A stretch of 64,000 bases of DNA from Oegoconia quadripuncta (Eukaryota > Arthropoda > Insecta > Lepidoptera > Autostichidae): contig OX438755.1 of assembly GCA_949316235.1 (NCBI GenBank), positions 21,537,151 through 21,601,150 on the forward strand. The letters are read 5' to 3'. How positions within the stretch are numbered: the stretch's first letter is position 1; every line of letters starts with the position of its first letter. Both the position numbers and the translations under genes were made by a program. Below are positions 38,301 to 44,009 of the stretch, in pieces. The notes beneath the pieces are model-generated. The model ran no database searches. It was not told where the DNA came from and was given only the letters and a program-made list of their open reading frames with translations.

Positions 38301-41300
38301 TCATAATGTACTATTAGAAGCGATTGCATGTCCTTAGGTATGGTGCTGTCTGGTTTGTTCCTGGTGGCATTTGGTTTCGTGAAAGGAACCTTGGCAGCTG
38401 TGATCCTGCTCATTATATGCTTAGGAACCCACTCCGGTGTACATGTTGGCTATCATGTGAGTATATACTTTTATTTTACTCTTCTCTTCGTATTCTCTCC
38501 TTATTTATAAAGCTAGTCTAAATGGCGTTTGCTTCTGACTAGGCTCATAAAACATTGATGTGTTGAATTGAAACATTGTTGATAACATTAGTGACATTGC
38601 ATTCTCGCTCACACTTACAAATCTTATGAGCAGGCTCTTAAAAGAATGCGATATGTTATGTAAAATTGCATAAATAGCAATAATATATATTTATTAGTGT
38701 GTAAGTATTTGCTTTAATTTGAATTTGCTGTAATTTGTATACGCCCAATCTACTGTTTTCTAACTAACCCTATGGTTGACTGGAAGAAATCCCTCTATGG
38801 GATAAGTCCGCTCTTGTACTCAAATTTTGTATCAATGCAGAATTACTGTGTGGGTATAAAATGCAATCTGTGACCCTTTTGGTGGCGGTGGTGATTGCTT
38901 TGCATCAGGTGACCCGCATGCTCGTTTGCCGCCCTCTCATATAAAAAAAAATAAAAATAAATAATGTAGGTATTGCCTTTTTGTACAATAAAGCGTTTAC
39001 AAACAAACAGGCCATGTACCAATGAGTTTTTACATTTAATTTAATTACTTGGGCCAGCGTGGTGGTCTATGGCCCATACTCCCTCATTATACGAGGGATA
39101 GGTCTACATCTCTGCAGTGGGATGCTTAGGAGCTGATGATGTTTCATAAGTTTCATTAAGAAAGTGGCGCAGGTTTTGATTTGTCAAGGCACCGTTTGGC
39201 CCTGTCAGTTATTGGTGACCACCAGTGGTATTTTCTTACTAGTGTTTCTCTGCTTCGGAGGGCACATTAAATAGTCGGTTCGATACAAACAAACAAACAA
39301 TAGCGTGAGTCATAGTGTCGCCAATTTAAAAGCAGTTATTACCTCAACAGATTACTTCTTGTCGACAATACCACAAAAGTTCAATCACTGCGCCCTACAT
39401 ATAGAGCTGCAATATGAACTATTTGATGCGGTTACTCTATTCAAAGTAGCTTTTATATACTATGGATCTAACATAGAACCGATGGCTGTTGGAAAGAACG
39501 GGTTCCATAGTAGAACTTAAACATCTTAGCTAAATGTAGATAGATAGATAGATAAAGCATTTATTTACGCCACTGCGTTCACACAACTACACAATTTTTA
39601 AATTACAAAGAAATATACATACAAATAAACGTAAAGACTAGAAAATACAAAGAGCGAGTGTGTGCCGCAGTAGCACAAATGGGTTATAACTCAGTGTGGC
39701 ACATCACTCAAAGAGCGAAACACTGGTTTTCAGTTACAACCCCTACAAGTACGAGTGCATAAAAGTACGTGCATGTTCCAGTCTGCGTGTACATGTAGTT
39801 TAGCACGCGCATCTGATGGATCGTGTGACAATTTGCGCTAGCGTAAACCCGAAGATTGAGTTCAATGATGCAACCAGGGAGAGGGTTATATCTAGCAGTT
39901 TGTTGTACCGGTGAGCACTTGACCTCAATTGCACCTGATGTTAAGTGAAGGTTCATCCGACGGTGGAAGTACGCTTACCCGAATCTTCGAACTAATTTGA
40001 GGGACTGTCATATCCAAACAGCCCGAACACAACAATGCTATCAACTTAGATAAGATGGTGGTACCTGGCCAGGTGGATATTTAAAAATTCTCTACTACCA
40101 ACCAAACAGAGGACTAAATATGTATCCCATTGGGAATCAAATAATTGTTTTAGCGCCGTGTTTAGTTACCTTTAAAGAACTGTAATATTTGCAGATCAAC
40201 CACATCGACCTGGCCCCAAACTTCGCTGGGCCGATCATGGCGCTCGGTAACATGGTGGCTAACTTGGCCAGCCTGCTGGCTCCAGTATTGGTCTCCAACA
40301 TTCTTGGAGATGATACGGTTAGTAGCTGCTATATTCTGCTCATTATTGTACATGACGTGGCGTCCGTGCGTCACTGGGCATTTGGGGGCACTGAAAACCA
40401 GCGCTCTGATTCGTCACAGCATGATCCTAGTGCTAACCCATTTGTGCACGCCGCAACCCGTGACAGCATTGTCGGACTCTTCTTCATAATTATATTTCTA
40501 TTTTAGCTATAATTTACTACTTCTTTGTTTTTGTATCATGTTGTGGCGTTCATAATAAACTATTCTTATTCTATATTATTTTAACTATGCCGGGCCGATC
40601 TCAGCGGGTGGTAACATATTTGAGATAATGCCTTCAGTTATCGTAAGTTTTTATTGTTCCCAAATATGTTTGATGATGATGACATTGATACAGCCCTGAC
40701 ACAGACATGAATCTCGCACATAGGTCTGCTTACATACTTTCACACACCTACCTCGAAGAAAAAAAACTCCAATTTCATAGGTGAAGACCCAATATTACTA
40801 GGGTCTTTACCTATGAAATTGGAGTTTTTTTTCTTCGTTAATCATATGTACCTACTAATTCCTGCGATTTTCAAAGCTATATCCAAATTTGTTCTTTATT
40901 TGGAAAATGGAATATTATTTCAAGGTTTCACATGAACTATTTTTTTAATTTCTGGTCTAAATCACACAAGCAGTACTCACTTGAGAGCTGCGCGTATTAT
41001 CTTACTCTAGACTATCATTCATTCGCCGCTGAGGCGTATACTTCAGAAGTGATCTCAGCTGAGTAAACCTCAAGATTGGTATATAAATTAGCACGGAGCT
41101 TGAGATAGCGTCAACTTCTTAAGACGCATCTCTGGTGATAGCCTCAAGACTTGTATTGAGATTTGTTTATTAATACGGGCCCTAGATTCAAAGATGATTC
41201 GAGAATTTGACGCTCTTTTGACAACTTTGTCTATTGTATAATACTGTATCTCCAAGTACGAATTGCCAATCAATGATAGTTCAAATGTGGACGAGGCCAC

Positions 41301-44002
41301 ATATACATAGTATTTTAATGCAGTCAGAGAACCACGAGCTGATAATGAGCTTTTTGTTCAATTCATTTATTACAATCTCATTATTTACTTACAGACTAAC
41401 CAATGGAAGTGGCAGATACTCTTCATGATCATGGCGGCCATGATGGTCATCACCAATGCCGTCTTCCTGGTGTTCGTCAAGGGGACAGTGCAGCCGTGGA
41501 ACTATTACAATGCCGATGGTATACACGGTATCAGTTTTCATAAAATATTTTCTGATATATCGGGTCTTTACCTATGAAATTGGAGATTTTTTCTTTGTTA
41601 ATCATATGTACCAATTCCTGCGATTTTCAAAGCTATATCCAAATTTGTTTTTTATTTCGAAAATGGAATATTATTTCAAGGTTTTACATGAAATATTTTT
41701 TAATTTCTGGGCCAAATCACATAATAAAAAAAATTTGAACAGAGCTTTTTCATGTGCATCCCATACTCATTTCTTAGATTCGCTGAAACTTTTATAAAGC
41801 GGTTACTTTTAAAAATTAACGCTGCCTATACTTAACTTAATGTTATCCGATAATACACACAAAGTTTAGCTAAATTTGGATTTGCCGTTCCCAAAAAAAA
41901 ATCAAAAATGTTTGTATGGAGAAAACAGTCTTAATGAAATTCTTCATACAAAACGCCAATTTCATAGGTAAGGACCTAATACTTCTGGCACAGTCGCCCC
42001 AAGTAAAATCCATTTAGCTACAGTAAATGTGTTGTATCGTTCTTGGATTGGTGACCATTGTGTACTTGGAGTCTGCTGTTGGAAAATAAAAATTTTACAG
42101 TAGAGACCAAGTGTAGCAGACGTACGGATGCGTAGTGTGAGACGTCCATTCACAATATGGTCAGATGACCAGCTAAAGGTTGCTAGAAGTCGCTGGATAC
42201 AGGCTGCATTCAACCTGTTGCTCTAGAAATCGGGATAGATCTATGTTTAGCTATAGAAGAAGAAGAAGAAGACGAAAACAGTTTATTCGCCACAAGTGGG
42301 CACACATTAAATGTACAAAACAAACTTAACATATAAAACATTAAAAAGAACAAACTACCAAACATATGAAGATAAACACAACAATGAGTGCCACTGTGGC
42401 AAAAAAGGAGTGGGACTCAGCATTATGCTCAGTTCCAGGAACTGGGCGCTGTTCATCCGTCCCACCCTGGGAGTGTAAAAAGAGTGTGTATTACTAATAT
42501 GTGCTTGTTATGTAGCGGGAAAGTATTGTGTCATTGTAATAGTGCAGTGTGTGAAATTGACAAAGAAGATAATAAATGGGATGCAACCTGTGTCGATACC
42601 CTTGCTCCTTCCCATCTTTCAAGTACAAGCGGTGCAGCTGGTTCCGCCGCCGCAGAATACGTTAAACGGCGCAAATATGCCAGTCTCAGTGGAGATCACC
42701 TATTTGCGCCGTTTGGTGTAGAAACGCTTGGGCCGTGGGGACCGGGTGCTCATACTCTTTTTAGGGAGTTATCTGAGCGTCTGGTTGATGCATCCCACGA
42801 TCGGAGGGCTGGCCAATACTTTGGTCAAAGAATCAGCCTCGCTATACAGCGAGGCAATGCGGCCAGCCTTCTAGGTACCTTTCCACCAACCAGAGACTTG
42901 GGGCTAGTTTTTTATTTGTGATTTTTTTTTATAATAAATTGCATTATATTATAATAAGTTGTTTATAAATATTGTACATATATATGTTAATAAAATTAAT
43001 TTTATAGACTATTAGATAATAAATACATAAATCTTTAGTATACAAGTATGACATAAGTATGATAAGTTACTGTTATTAAACTACTACACAAATACCACCA
43101 TAACAACAAACATAAAGACTACACCATCGGCCTCGAAGTAAGCTGTAGACGTCCTGTGGCTGATAGGATGGTGATAATATTAGGTCTTTCCCTATGAAAT
43201 TAGAGATTTTTTTCTTCGTTATTCATAATGTATCAACTCCTACGATTCTATAGCTATTTCCAAATTTGTTTTTTATTTGGAAAATAGAATATATTTTCAA
43301 GGTTTAACATGAAATATTTTTTAATATCTGAGCTAAATCATATAATAAAAAAAAACTTGAACAGAGCTCTTTTCATGGTCTACCCATATTTTTTTTATTT
43401 TTTTTTTTATTTATTTATATAGAAATCACACAGCATGTAATTAATTACATTTAAAAATATTTCTTAAAATTTCTAAAGCCAAATTTATAGAGATTTCTAA
43501 TTTGCAATTTGAATATTAACTGGTACTCATATTATTTCTTAGATTCACAGAAACTTTTATAAAGCGGTTACTTTTAAAACTTAACACTGCCTATATTTTT
43601 AACTTAATGTTATCCGATAATACACACAAAGTTTAGCTGAATTTGGATTTGCCGTTTCCAAAAAAAAAATCAATATTATTTGTATGGAGAAAACAGTCTT
43701 AATGAAATTCTTCATACTAAACGCCAATTTCATTGGTAAGGACCTAATATAATCTTGTCGCGGTGCTGCGACACTCAGCTGCTGTAGGTCGATGTAGGTA
43801 TTGGGCGCCGTAGACGAGGATGGGGTTCAGGGTCGTAGGTTTCAGGCCCCTACCAGGACTGAACGGTGAAGAAGGTGAAGGACAGGAAGAAGGTATAGGC
43901 ACTTGTAAACTTATAAATGATGTAATAATTAAAAGGAATAAAAGAAAGAACGGGAAGAACAGTCGCAGTTCGCAAGTTGCGTCCAGACTGACTCGTTTTT
44001 GA
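11328..44002 (+). CDS. Gene B: complete SLC17-family (sialin/VGLUT/phosphate cotransporter-like) transporter, 11 exons, 557 aa
   Basis: Exons: 11328-11385, 15748-16025, 16750-16929, 20164-20302, 30537-30760, 31976-32125, 37499-37631, 38338-38456, 40195-40317, 41395-41518, 43857-44002; total 1674 nt, open throughout. Every junction keeps frame (phases 1,0,0,1,0,0,1,0,0,1) and every intron is GT/AG. Landmarks: FGVRH at residues 30-34 before TM1; [11 protein letters not shown] at 51-61, matching the family's first-helix arginine region; an extracellular loop (about 62-110) with four N-glycosylation sequons; the MFS loop-2/3 signature [10 protein letters not shown] at 140-149; the TM4 arginine R182 in [15 protein letters not shown] at 203-211, typical of SLC17; and a [10 protein letters not shown] loop between TM8 and TM9. 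Length is normal for the family. Expected at the plasma membrane or in acidic organelles as an anion transporter; the substrate is unknown. The introns total about 31 kb and are filled with transposons. Confidence 0.9.
11390..12265. other. Intron 1 sequence, no feature recognised
   Basis: AT-rich; the short open frames here (11733-11939 and 11994-12194) show no known family signature. Confidence 0.4.
12268..12345 (-). mobile_element. SINE family 2 tail fragment
   Basis: ccttggacatacacacagcg, ccacctagctccaca and gtaagcaac-like sequence match the 3' part of the family 2 SINEs at 19655 and 24865. Confidence 0.6.
12816..13550 (-). pseudogene. LINE ORF2, C-terminal part
   Basis: Continues the same ORF2 after a second frameshift: [37 protein letters not shown], the RT thumb, and [19 protein letters not shown], ending near the element's 3' UTR. 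Homologous to the fragment at 26995-27399. Confidence 0.87.
13701..15593 (-). pseudogene. LINE ORF2, endonuclease and N-terminal reverse transcriptase (630 aa, truncated by frameshift)
   Basis: The longest open frame in the window. Residues roughly 1-200 form the endonuclease (E in ITEHW, D and N in CGDFNAD, SDHCG); residues 400-625 form the RT fingers and palm with the FCDLSKAFD catalytic aspartate. It ends [13 protein letters not shown], where a one-base loss relative to SILGP shifts the frame before the FADD box. Confidence 0.88.
15632..15706 (-). mobile_element. SINE family 2 head fragment
   Basis: tcatacaaacatatgacccc, agcgggattcaaa and ggtcgtc match the tRNA-like head of family 2. It abuts the 5' truncation point of the LINE and exon 2 of gene B. 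Confidence 0.55.
15748..16025 (+). CDS. Gene B exon 2 (TM1 and glycosylated loop)
   Basis: The acceptor is ttctcag and the donor gtaagt. It encodes residues 20-112: the conserved [14 protein letters not shown] entry to TM1, then [11 protein letters not shown], then a loop with sequons NTS, NNS, NDS and NET, ending WSGSVYK. Confidence 0.9.
16092..16250. repeat. Short MITE (family 2), about 150 bp
   Basis: Inverted ends: ttactaataaaccgttctca at 16101 and tcaagaacggtttattaata near 16213-16232. No coding capacity. Relatives at 5484 and 40970. Confidence 0.6.
16295..16567 (-). mobile_element. SINE family 1, diverged, 5' end lost
   Basis: Body cctcaatcacacgtaatgtt to the B-box complement gctggggatcgaacc. 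The extreme head (ccacggaggcgg) is missing. Confidence 0.75.
16750..16929 (+). CDS. Gene B exon 3 (TM2-TM3, MFS motif A)
   Basis: A 180-nt phase-0 exon, residues 113-172. It starts [13 protein letters not shown] and carries [10 protein letters not shown] (140-149), the loop-2/3 MFS signature. Same length and phase as gene C exon 3. Confidence 0.92.
17490..17800 (+). repeat. Repeat with internal 42-bp tandem duplication
   Basis: The segment around aaaacactgactatctggtg and gccaccaggctggcaca is repeated back to back (17598-17638 and 17634-17670). Related sequence occurs at 31750-31850, 39150-39210 and, inverted, at 59140-59200. Probably a LINE 3' UTR family. No gene. Confidence 0.5.
18510..18735 (+). 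mobile_element. SINE family 3
   Basis: tRNA-like head gaccgatcggtgtagtggat with a degraded B-box (ggtttgaatcccg), then atggatgtttatataaatat and gtttgggactagatgattgg. Same family at 25250 and 31465 on the minus strand. Confidence 0.7.
19110..19330 (+). mobile_element. R1-like LINE 3' UTR fragment
   Basis: attctttctttaattagtct, tagggcaccgtctacctcca and gaggagagcgg match 49070-49210, where the same UTR follows an R1-type C-terminus at 48715. Confidence 0.6.
19652..19908 (-). mobile_element. SINE family 2, near full length
   Basis: 3' part cacacagtgccatctagttc; head complement gggattcgaacccgcaacct and ggtcagagttgctaaccact. Other copies at 24862 (minus), 26503 and 27849 (plus). Confidence 0.8.
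19953..20120. repeat. Minisatellite, seven 24-bp units
   Basis: Unit ttgatgcatgctcttgaggc + atat, seven tandem copies with one C-to-T change in the fifth. It lies in gene B intron 3 and ends 43 bases upstream of the exon 4 acceptor (exon starts 20164). The unit has no stop in several frames (for example MHALEAYL on the plus strand), so it creates spurious open frames. Confidence 0.92.
20164..20302 (+). CDS. Gene B exon 4 (TM4)
   Basis: The acceptor is ttcttccag and the donor gtgagt. It encodes [17 protein letters not shown] and [17 protein letters not shown], the TM4 arginine and the SLC17 W-P-ER motif. A 24-bp minisatellite ends 43 bases upstream of it. Confidence 0.92.
20331..20636 (+). 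mobile_element. SINE family 1, near full length
   Basis: Head tgcctccgtagctcaatgta, intact B-box ggttcgatcccc, body to attgaggtcaag. No poly(A) tail remains. It starts 28 bases after the donor of gene B exon 4. Confidence 0.85.
20700..21190. repeat. Simple-sequence and SINE family 4 head scraps
   Basis: Two scraps of a third tRNA-like head (ggctcagcggttaagagcaa at 21106 and ggctcagcggt at 20729) with poly(T) and (AT)n tracts between (atatatacatatatatatat around 20910). No gene. Confidence 0.45.
21193..21342 (-). mobile_element. SINE family 1, truncated
   Basis: Minus copy from ttaatgctaaacgggttggt to ctgacaaccggaacacaa; the head is replaced by unrelated repeat sequence (aaccagcgctgtaac). 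Confidence 0.78.
22002..23555 (+). mobile_element. Tc1-type transposon, 1554 bp, complete ends, dead transposase
   Basis: Terminal inverted repeats cactgggccgcaaaaataac (22002) and the complement of gacccggaatttttgcggcc + cagtg (ending 23555), flanked by TA on each side (22000-22001 and 23556-23557), the classic Tc1/mariner target duplication. It contains one transposase in three frames. Lies in gene B intron 4 in the same orientation. Confidence 0.93.
22280..23267 (+). pseudogene. Tc1 transposase (DD34E), frameshifted
   Basis: The frames 22280-22576, 22573-22857 and 22857-23267 join into one transposase of about 320 residues. First part: [20 protein letters not shown], an HTH with [20 protein letters not shown] and a GRPR hook. 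Second: the first catalytic aspartate in [11 protein letters not shown]. Third: [12 protein letters not shown] and [15 protein letters not shown]. The second D and the E have 34 residues between them, so DD34E. Two frame breaks, near 22575 and 22855, interrupt it; the rest is well preserved, suggesting fairly recent activity. Confidence 0.92.
23560..24860. other. Intron 4 stretch, no feature recognised
   Basis: AT-rich and apparently unique; includes short in-place repeats (gtttgtttgtttgt) but no frame or family that I can support. Confidence 0.4.
24862..25110 (-). mobile_element. SINE family 2, near full length
   Basis: Minus copy from ccttggacatacacacagcg to the head complement gaacaggtcgtc, including gcgggattcgaacccgcaac. 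Confidence 0.82.
25250..25468 (-). mobile_element. SINE family 3
   Basis: aatttcggacacttaatcaa and catctagtcccaaactaagc body, and head complement gcgggattcgaacccgcaac followed by ccaatcggtcgtc. Copies at 18510 and 31465. Confidence 0.8.
25560..26100. other. Intron 4 stretch, no feature recognised
   Basis: Two short open frames on the plus strand (25568-25765 and 25756-25953) overlap slightly and show modestly balanced composition, but match no family known to me. Confidence 0.3.
26102..26335 (+). mobile_element. SINE family 4 head followed by LINE 3' end
   Basis: gtagctcagcggttaagacg, then ttcgattcccaggcaggcca is a third tRNA-like head; from 26184 the sequence becomes the LINE C-terminus found at 42770-42921 (gagcgtctggttgatgcatc, cgaggcaatgcgg-type, agagacttggggctag). 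Confidence 0.6.
26503..26690 (+). mobile_element. SINE family 2, truncated
   Basis: Head gacgacctatttggtgtagt, B-box ggttcgaatcccgc, body to the a-rich region near 26660. The 3' part is absent. Confidence 0.78.
26690..27480 (+). mobile_element. RTE-like LINE relic split by a nested LINE
   Basis: Left part (26693-26740) reads [16 protein letters not shown]. Right part (from 27396) reads [13 protein letters not shown] and then a gatgatgatgatga tail. These two blocks are adjacent in intact elements; here a minus-strand CR1-type LINE 3' fragment (26742-27395) separates them. Confidence 0.8.
26742..27395 (-). mobile_element. CR1/Jockey-type LINE, 5'-truncated 3' end (nested)
   Basis: The minus strand encodes [40 protein letters not shown] and [16 protein letters not shown], then stop, 3' UTR and a GATTTTGATTTTGAT tail at 26742-26765. 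Same family as the intron 1 element and the copies at 4150 and 56040. Confidence 0.85.
27484..27595 (+). mobile_element. SINE family 2 tail
   Basis: accatctggtagccataata and gatggcgctgtgtgtatgtg match the 3' part of family 2. Confidence 0.6.
27690..27785 (+). mobile_element. LINE 3' tail fragment
   Basis: gggccagcgtggtggacacg, ctctcattatacgaggga, tgcagtgggatgt and gatgatgata; same as 39050-39135 and, inverted, 9180-9290. Confidence 0.6.
27849..28125 (+). mobile_element. SINE family 2, full length
   Basis: Head gacgacctgtttggtgtggt, perfect B-box ggttcgaatcccgc, a-rich middle, and tail gatggcgctgtgtgtatgtc followed by atttatttattta. The best-preserved copy of the family in the window. Confidence 0.85.
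28137..28321 (+). pseudogene. Possible LINE C-terminal fragment
   Basis: An open frame reads [17 protein letters not shown], then C-x2-C-x8-H-x4-C ([17 protein letters not shown]), the cysteine-histidine knuckle near the end of Jockey/R1-like ORF2 proteins. Short, and truncated by a SINE at 28323. Confidence 0.5.
28323..28510 (+). mobile_element. SINE family 1, 5'-truncated
   Basis: Begins inside the body (atctatctaaatctgccgcc) and runs to cgttgtagac plus poly(A). Confidence 0.82.
28525..29170. mobile_element. TIR element of about 570 bp inside a LINE 3' UTR
   Basis: Arms of about 85 bp, 28563-28648 and 29044-29130, are inverted copies (core cacttcgttcgttccgattg / caatcggaacgaacgaagtg). The interior has a second palindrome, cccaataggttat at 28673 and ataacctattggg at 28723. 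Outside the arms, tttcttgcgccgctt on the left and cttcttttaccacagatgat on the right together rebuild the LINE UTR seen intact at 34053-34110, with a short duplicated cgctt-tttta block. Non-autonomous; no transposase. Confidence 0.72.
29400..29875. other. Intron 4 stretch, no feature recognised
   Basis: No frame or repeat recognised, except that the sequence just before it (29205-29235, ttttaatatttggaacaccc) reappears inverted near 59575-59605. Confidence 0.35.
29876..30221 (-). pseudogene. R1-like LINE endonuclease fragment
   Basis: The minus strand is GC-rich against its surroundings and reads [40 protein letters not shown], the C-terminal part of the apurinic-like endonuclease of R1-clade elements (the SDH catalytic box is present). 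Truncated on both sides, with a frameshift near 29910-29930. Confidence 0.75.
30537..30760 (+). CDS. Gene B exon 5 (TM5-TM6)
   Basis: Encodes residues 219-293, from [14 protein letters not shown] through two hydrophobic segments to ATPHEHLRI and DIAPK. It is two codons longer than gene C exon 5 because of an extra GSPTLGW-type turn. The donor gttata is non-consensus but keeps frame with KRRTPW in exon 6. Confidence 0.88.
30770..31162. other. Intron 5 stretch with LINE scrap
   Basis: 30800-30900 vaguely resembles SINE family 1 body. 30965-31090 contains catcatcatcatataagcc and acgtccactatt-like sequence, the inverted 3' tail of an RTE-like LINE. No gene. Confidence 0.4.
31163..31262 (-). mobile_element. 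SINE family 1 fragment
   Basis: tgcataacgagttttcactt, atgttaagtgaagatgagac and ctgacccggaaacgccc; 3' end only. Confidence 0.7.
31465..31700 (-). mobile_element. SINE family 3, near full length
   Basis: tatttcggacacttacagca to the head complement gcgggattcgaacccgcaac and ccaatcggtcgtc. Family mates at 18510 and 25250. Confidence 0.82.
31976..32125 (+). CDS. Gene B exon 6 (central loop into TM7)
   Basis: A 150-nt phase-0 exon starting [18 protein letters not shown], the basic loop before TM7 in SLC17 proteins, and ending VLGVDIKR at donor gtaagt. Gene C exon 6 has the same length and starts KRRTPWKAILTS. Confidence 0.92.
32229..32642 (-). mobile_element. GC-rich 5'-truncated retro-insertion with 15-bp target duplication (insert 32244-32627)
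   Basis: A 384-bp GC-rich block is inserted in AT-rich intron 6. The direct repeat ctcacaacttacact flanks it (32229-32243 and 32628-32642), and the insert begins with poly(T), so it is a minus-strand poly(A) retro-copy. The minus strand carries gggttttagtgggtagtccc and cacagcggcgggtcgaatgc before the poly(A), and several short GC hairpins (ccccccggtcgctccggggg at 32550). Consistent with an R1-like LINE 3' UTR. The precise duplication marks it as a young insertion. Confidence 0.85.
32840..33130 (-). mobile_element. LINE/SINE 3' UTR repeat (gccgccctctcat tail)
   Basis: The minus strand ends gaccc(g)catgctcgtttgcc, gccctctcataaaaaataaa; a plus-strand copy of this end is at 38868-38960. The 290-bp unit is GC-rich and has no intact frame. 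Confidence 0.65.
33239..33576 (+). mobile_element. SINE family 1, full length
   Basis: The best plus-strand copy: ccgcctccgtggctcaatgt, B-box ggttcgatcccc, full body, attgaggtcaagtaccaacc, poly(A) of 14. Intact A and B boxes suggest it could once be transcribed by Pol III. Confidence 0.9.
34050..34250 (+). mobile_element. LINE 3' UTR
   Basis: tgggtttcttgcgccgcttc, cacagatgatttccctttcc, gaagcggtggtag, then aataaaatgctttgagtttg and gagtttgagtttgaag tail. The interrupted version of this UTR surrounds the TIR element at 28563. Confidence 0.65.
34260..35935. other. Intron 6 stretch, mostly unrecognised
   Basis: AT-rich, with poly(A/T) tracts. One LINE tail (catcaggtgagattgtagtc near 35145 plus poly(A)) belongs to the family ending at 11095. 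No gene. Confidence 0.4.
35937..36358 (+). repeat. MITE family 1, copy B
   Basis: Same orientation as copy A: ttacctatgaaattggcgtt at the start, ctccaatttcataggtaaag at the end. Confidence 0.8.
36710..36880 (-). pseudogene. RTE-like LINE fragment
   Basis: Shares cttcaatttaagggctatgc with 2150 and reads [11 protein letters not shown] on the minus strand near 36870. Partial and broken. Confidence 0.5.
36890..37490. other. Intron 6 end, no feature recognised
   Basis: A 118-codon open frame on the minus strand (37067-37423) and overlapping frames match no family I recognise and are probably chance. Confidence 0.3.
37499..37631 (+). CDS. Gene B exon 7 (TM8)
   Basis: Acceptor tgtttcag, donor gtaaga. 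It encodes [20 protein letters not shown] and then VWSDFCVNR, the second-half copy of the MFS loop motif (G-x3-D-x3-R). Confidence 0.9.
37640..38330. other. Intron 7, LINE-like tail
   Basis: 38225-38265 ends in aaaataaatattttgatttt + gattgattttgattg, the tail typical of the CR1-type LINE here; upstream sequence is too degraded to place. No gene. Confidence 0.4.
38338..38456 (+). CDS. Gene B exon 8 (TM9-TM10)
   Basis: Acceptor ccttag, donor gtgagt, 119 nt, same length as gene C exon 8. It encodes [13 protein letters not shown] and the glycine-rich [13 protein letters not shown], equivalent to MGLGTHAGIHTGW in gene C. Confidence 0.9.
38868..39135 (+). mobile_element. Mixed LINE/SINE tails
   Basis: Three scraps in series: ctgtgacccttttggtggcg to gccgccctctcat (tail of the repeat at 32840), ggccatgtaccaatgagttt (SINE family 4 tail), and gggccagcgtggtggtctat to gatgatg (LINE tail). 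Confidence 0.55.
39912..40142 (-). mobile_element. SINE family 1, diverged
   Basis: cttgacctcaattgcacctg to tatcccattgggaatcaaa; an old copy, head lost, ending about 50 bases before gene B exon 9. Confidence 0.7.
40195..40317 (+). CDS. Gene B exon 9 (TM10-TM11)
   Basis: Acceptor tttgcag. It encodes [19 protein letters not shown] and a hydrophobic run to ILGDDT. The D-L-A-P-N-F-A-G block is highly conserved in SLC17. The donor gttagt is weaker than average but in frame with exon 10. Confidence 0.9.
40758..40975 (-). repeat. MITE family 1, copy C, palindromic and truncated
   Basis: Two right-hand ends sit head to head: aactccaatttcataggtga (40766) and gggtctttacctatgaaatt (40801). The right-hand part then runs to 40975, where family 2 MITE sequence takes over. 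Confidence 0.75.
40976..41190. repeat. Short MITE (family 2)
   Basis: cagtactcacttgagagctg to gtttattaatacgggccct; inside are several gagatc/cctcaag inverted words. Related to 16092-16250. Confidence 0.5.
41395..41518 (+). CDS. Gene B exon 10 (TM12)
   Basis: Acceptor ttacag, donor gtatac, 124 nt in phase 0 to 1. It encodes [18 protein letters not shown] and ends [10 protein letters not shown], the usual end of the last helix in the family (Q-x-W-N). Confidence 0.9.
41562..41980 (-). repeat. MITE family 1, copy D
   Basis: Full length, minus relative to copies A and B: gggtctttacctatgaaatt to aatttcataggtaaggacct. It starts 44 bases after the donor of gene B exon 10. Confidence 0.85.
42000..42260 (+). 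pseudogene. RTE-like LINE C-terminal scrap
   Basis: agctaaaggttgctagaagt, cgctggatacaggctgca and gatctatgtttagc belong to the W-x-A/S-R-x-W-M-x-A tail block seen better at 49230-49430. Ends in a gaagaagaagaag run. Confidence 0.55.
42570..42990 (+). pseudogene. LINE C-terminal domain with 3' UTR ([11 protein letters not shown] type)
   Basis: An open frame reads [73 protein letters not shown] and [13 protein letters not shown], ending at 42921. This is the C-terminal end of a non-LTR polyprotein and matches the relics at 9675-10145 and 26184-26335. The open frame from 42388 is a fusion with non-homologous sequence. 5'-truncated copy in intron 10. Confidence 0.8.
43181..43748 (-). repeat. MITE family 1, copy E, with nested insertion
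   Basis: taggtctttccctatgaaat to gccaatttcattggtaagga; interrupted at about 43392-43535 by an AT-rich block starting with poly(T). Ends about 109 bases before the last exon of gene B. Confidence 0.8.
43857..44002 (+). CDS. Gene B terminal exon (C-terminal tail and stop)
   Basis: The acceptor ctaccag supplies the two bases completing a glycine codon, then [12 protein letters not shown] and a basic stretch ([14 protein letters not shown]) to a TGA at 44000-44002. The hydrophilic tail and fitting phase support it, but there is no sequence homology to the other tails, so this is the least certain exon of gene B. Confidence 0.6.
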
Positions 44003-44009
44003 AAATAAT

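Noticed and set aside
40189..40506. 105-residue open frame beginning in gene B exon 9
   Set aside because: Only the first part (to 40317) is transporter sequence; the rest is intron read-through into a repeat.
42388..42569. N-terminal part of the 177-residue open frame as a new gene
   Set aside because: Only 42570 onward is homologous to anything (LINE C-terminus); the upstream part is chance open sequence.
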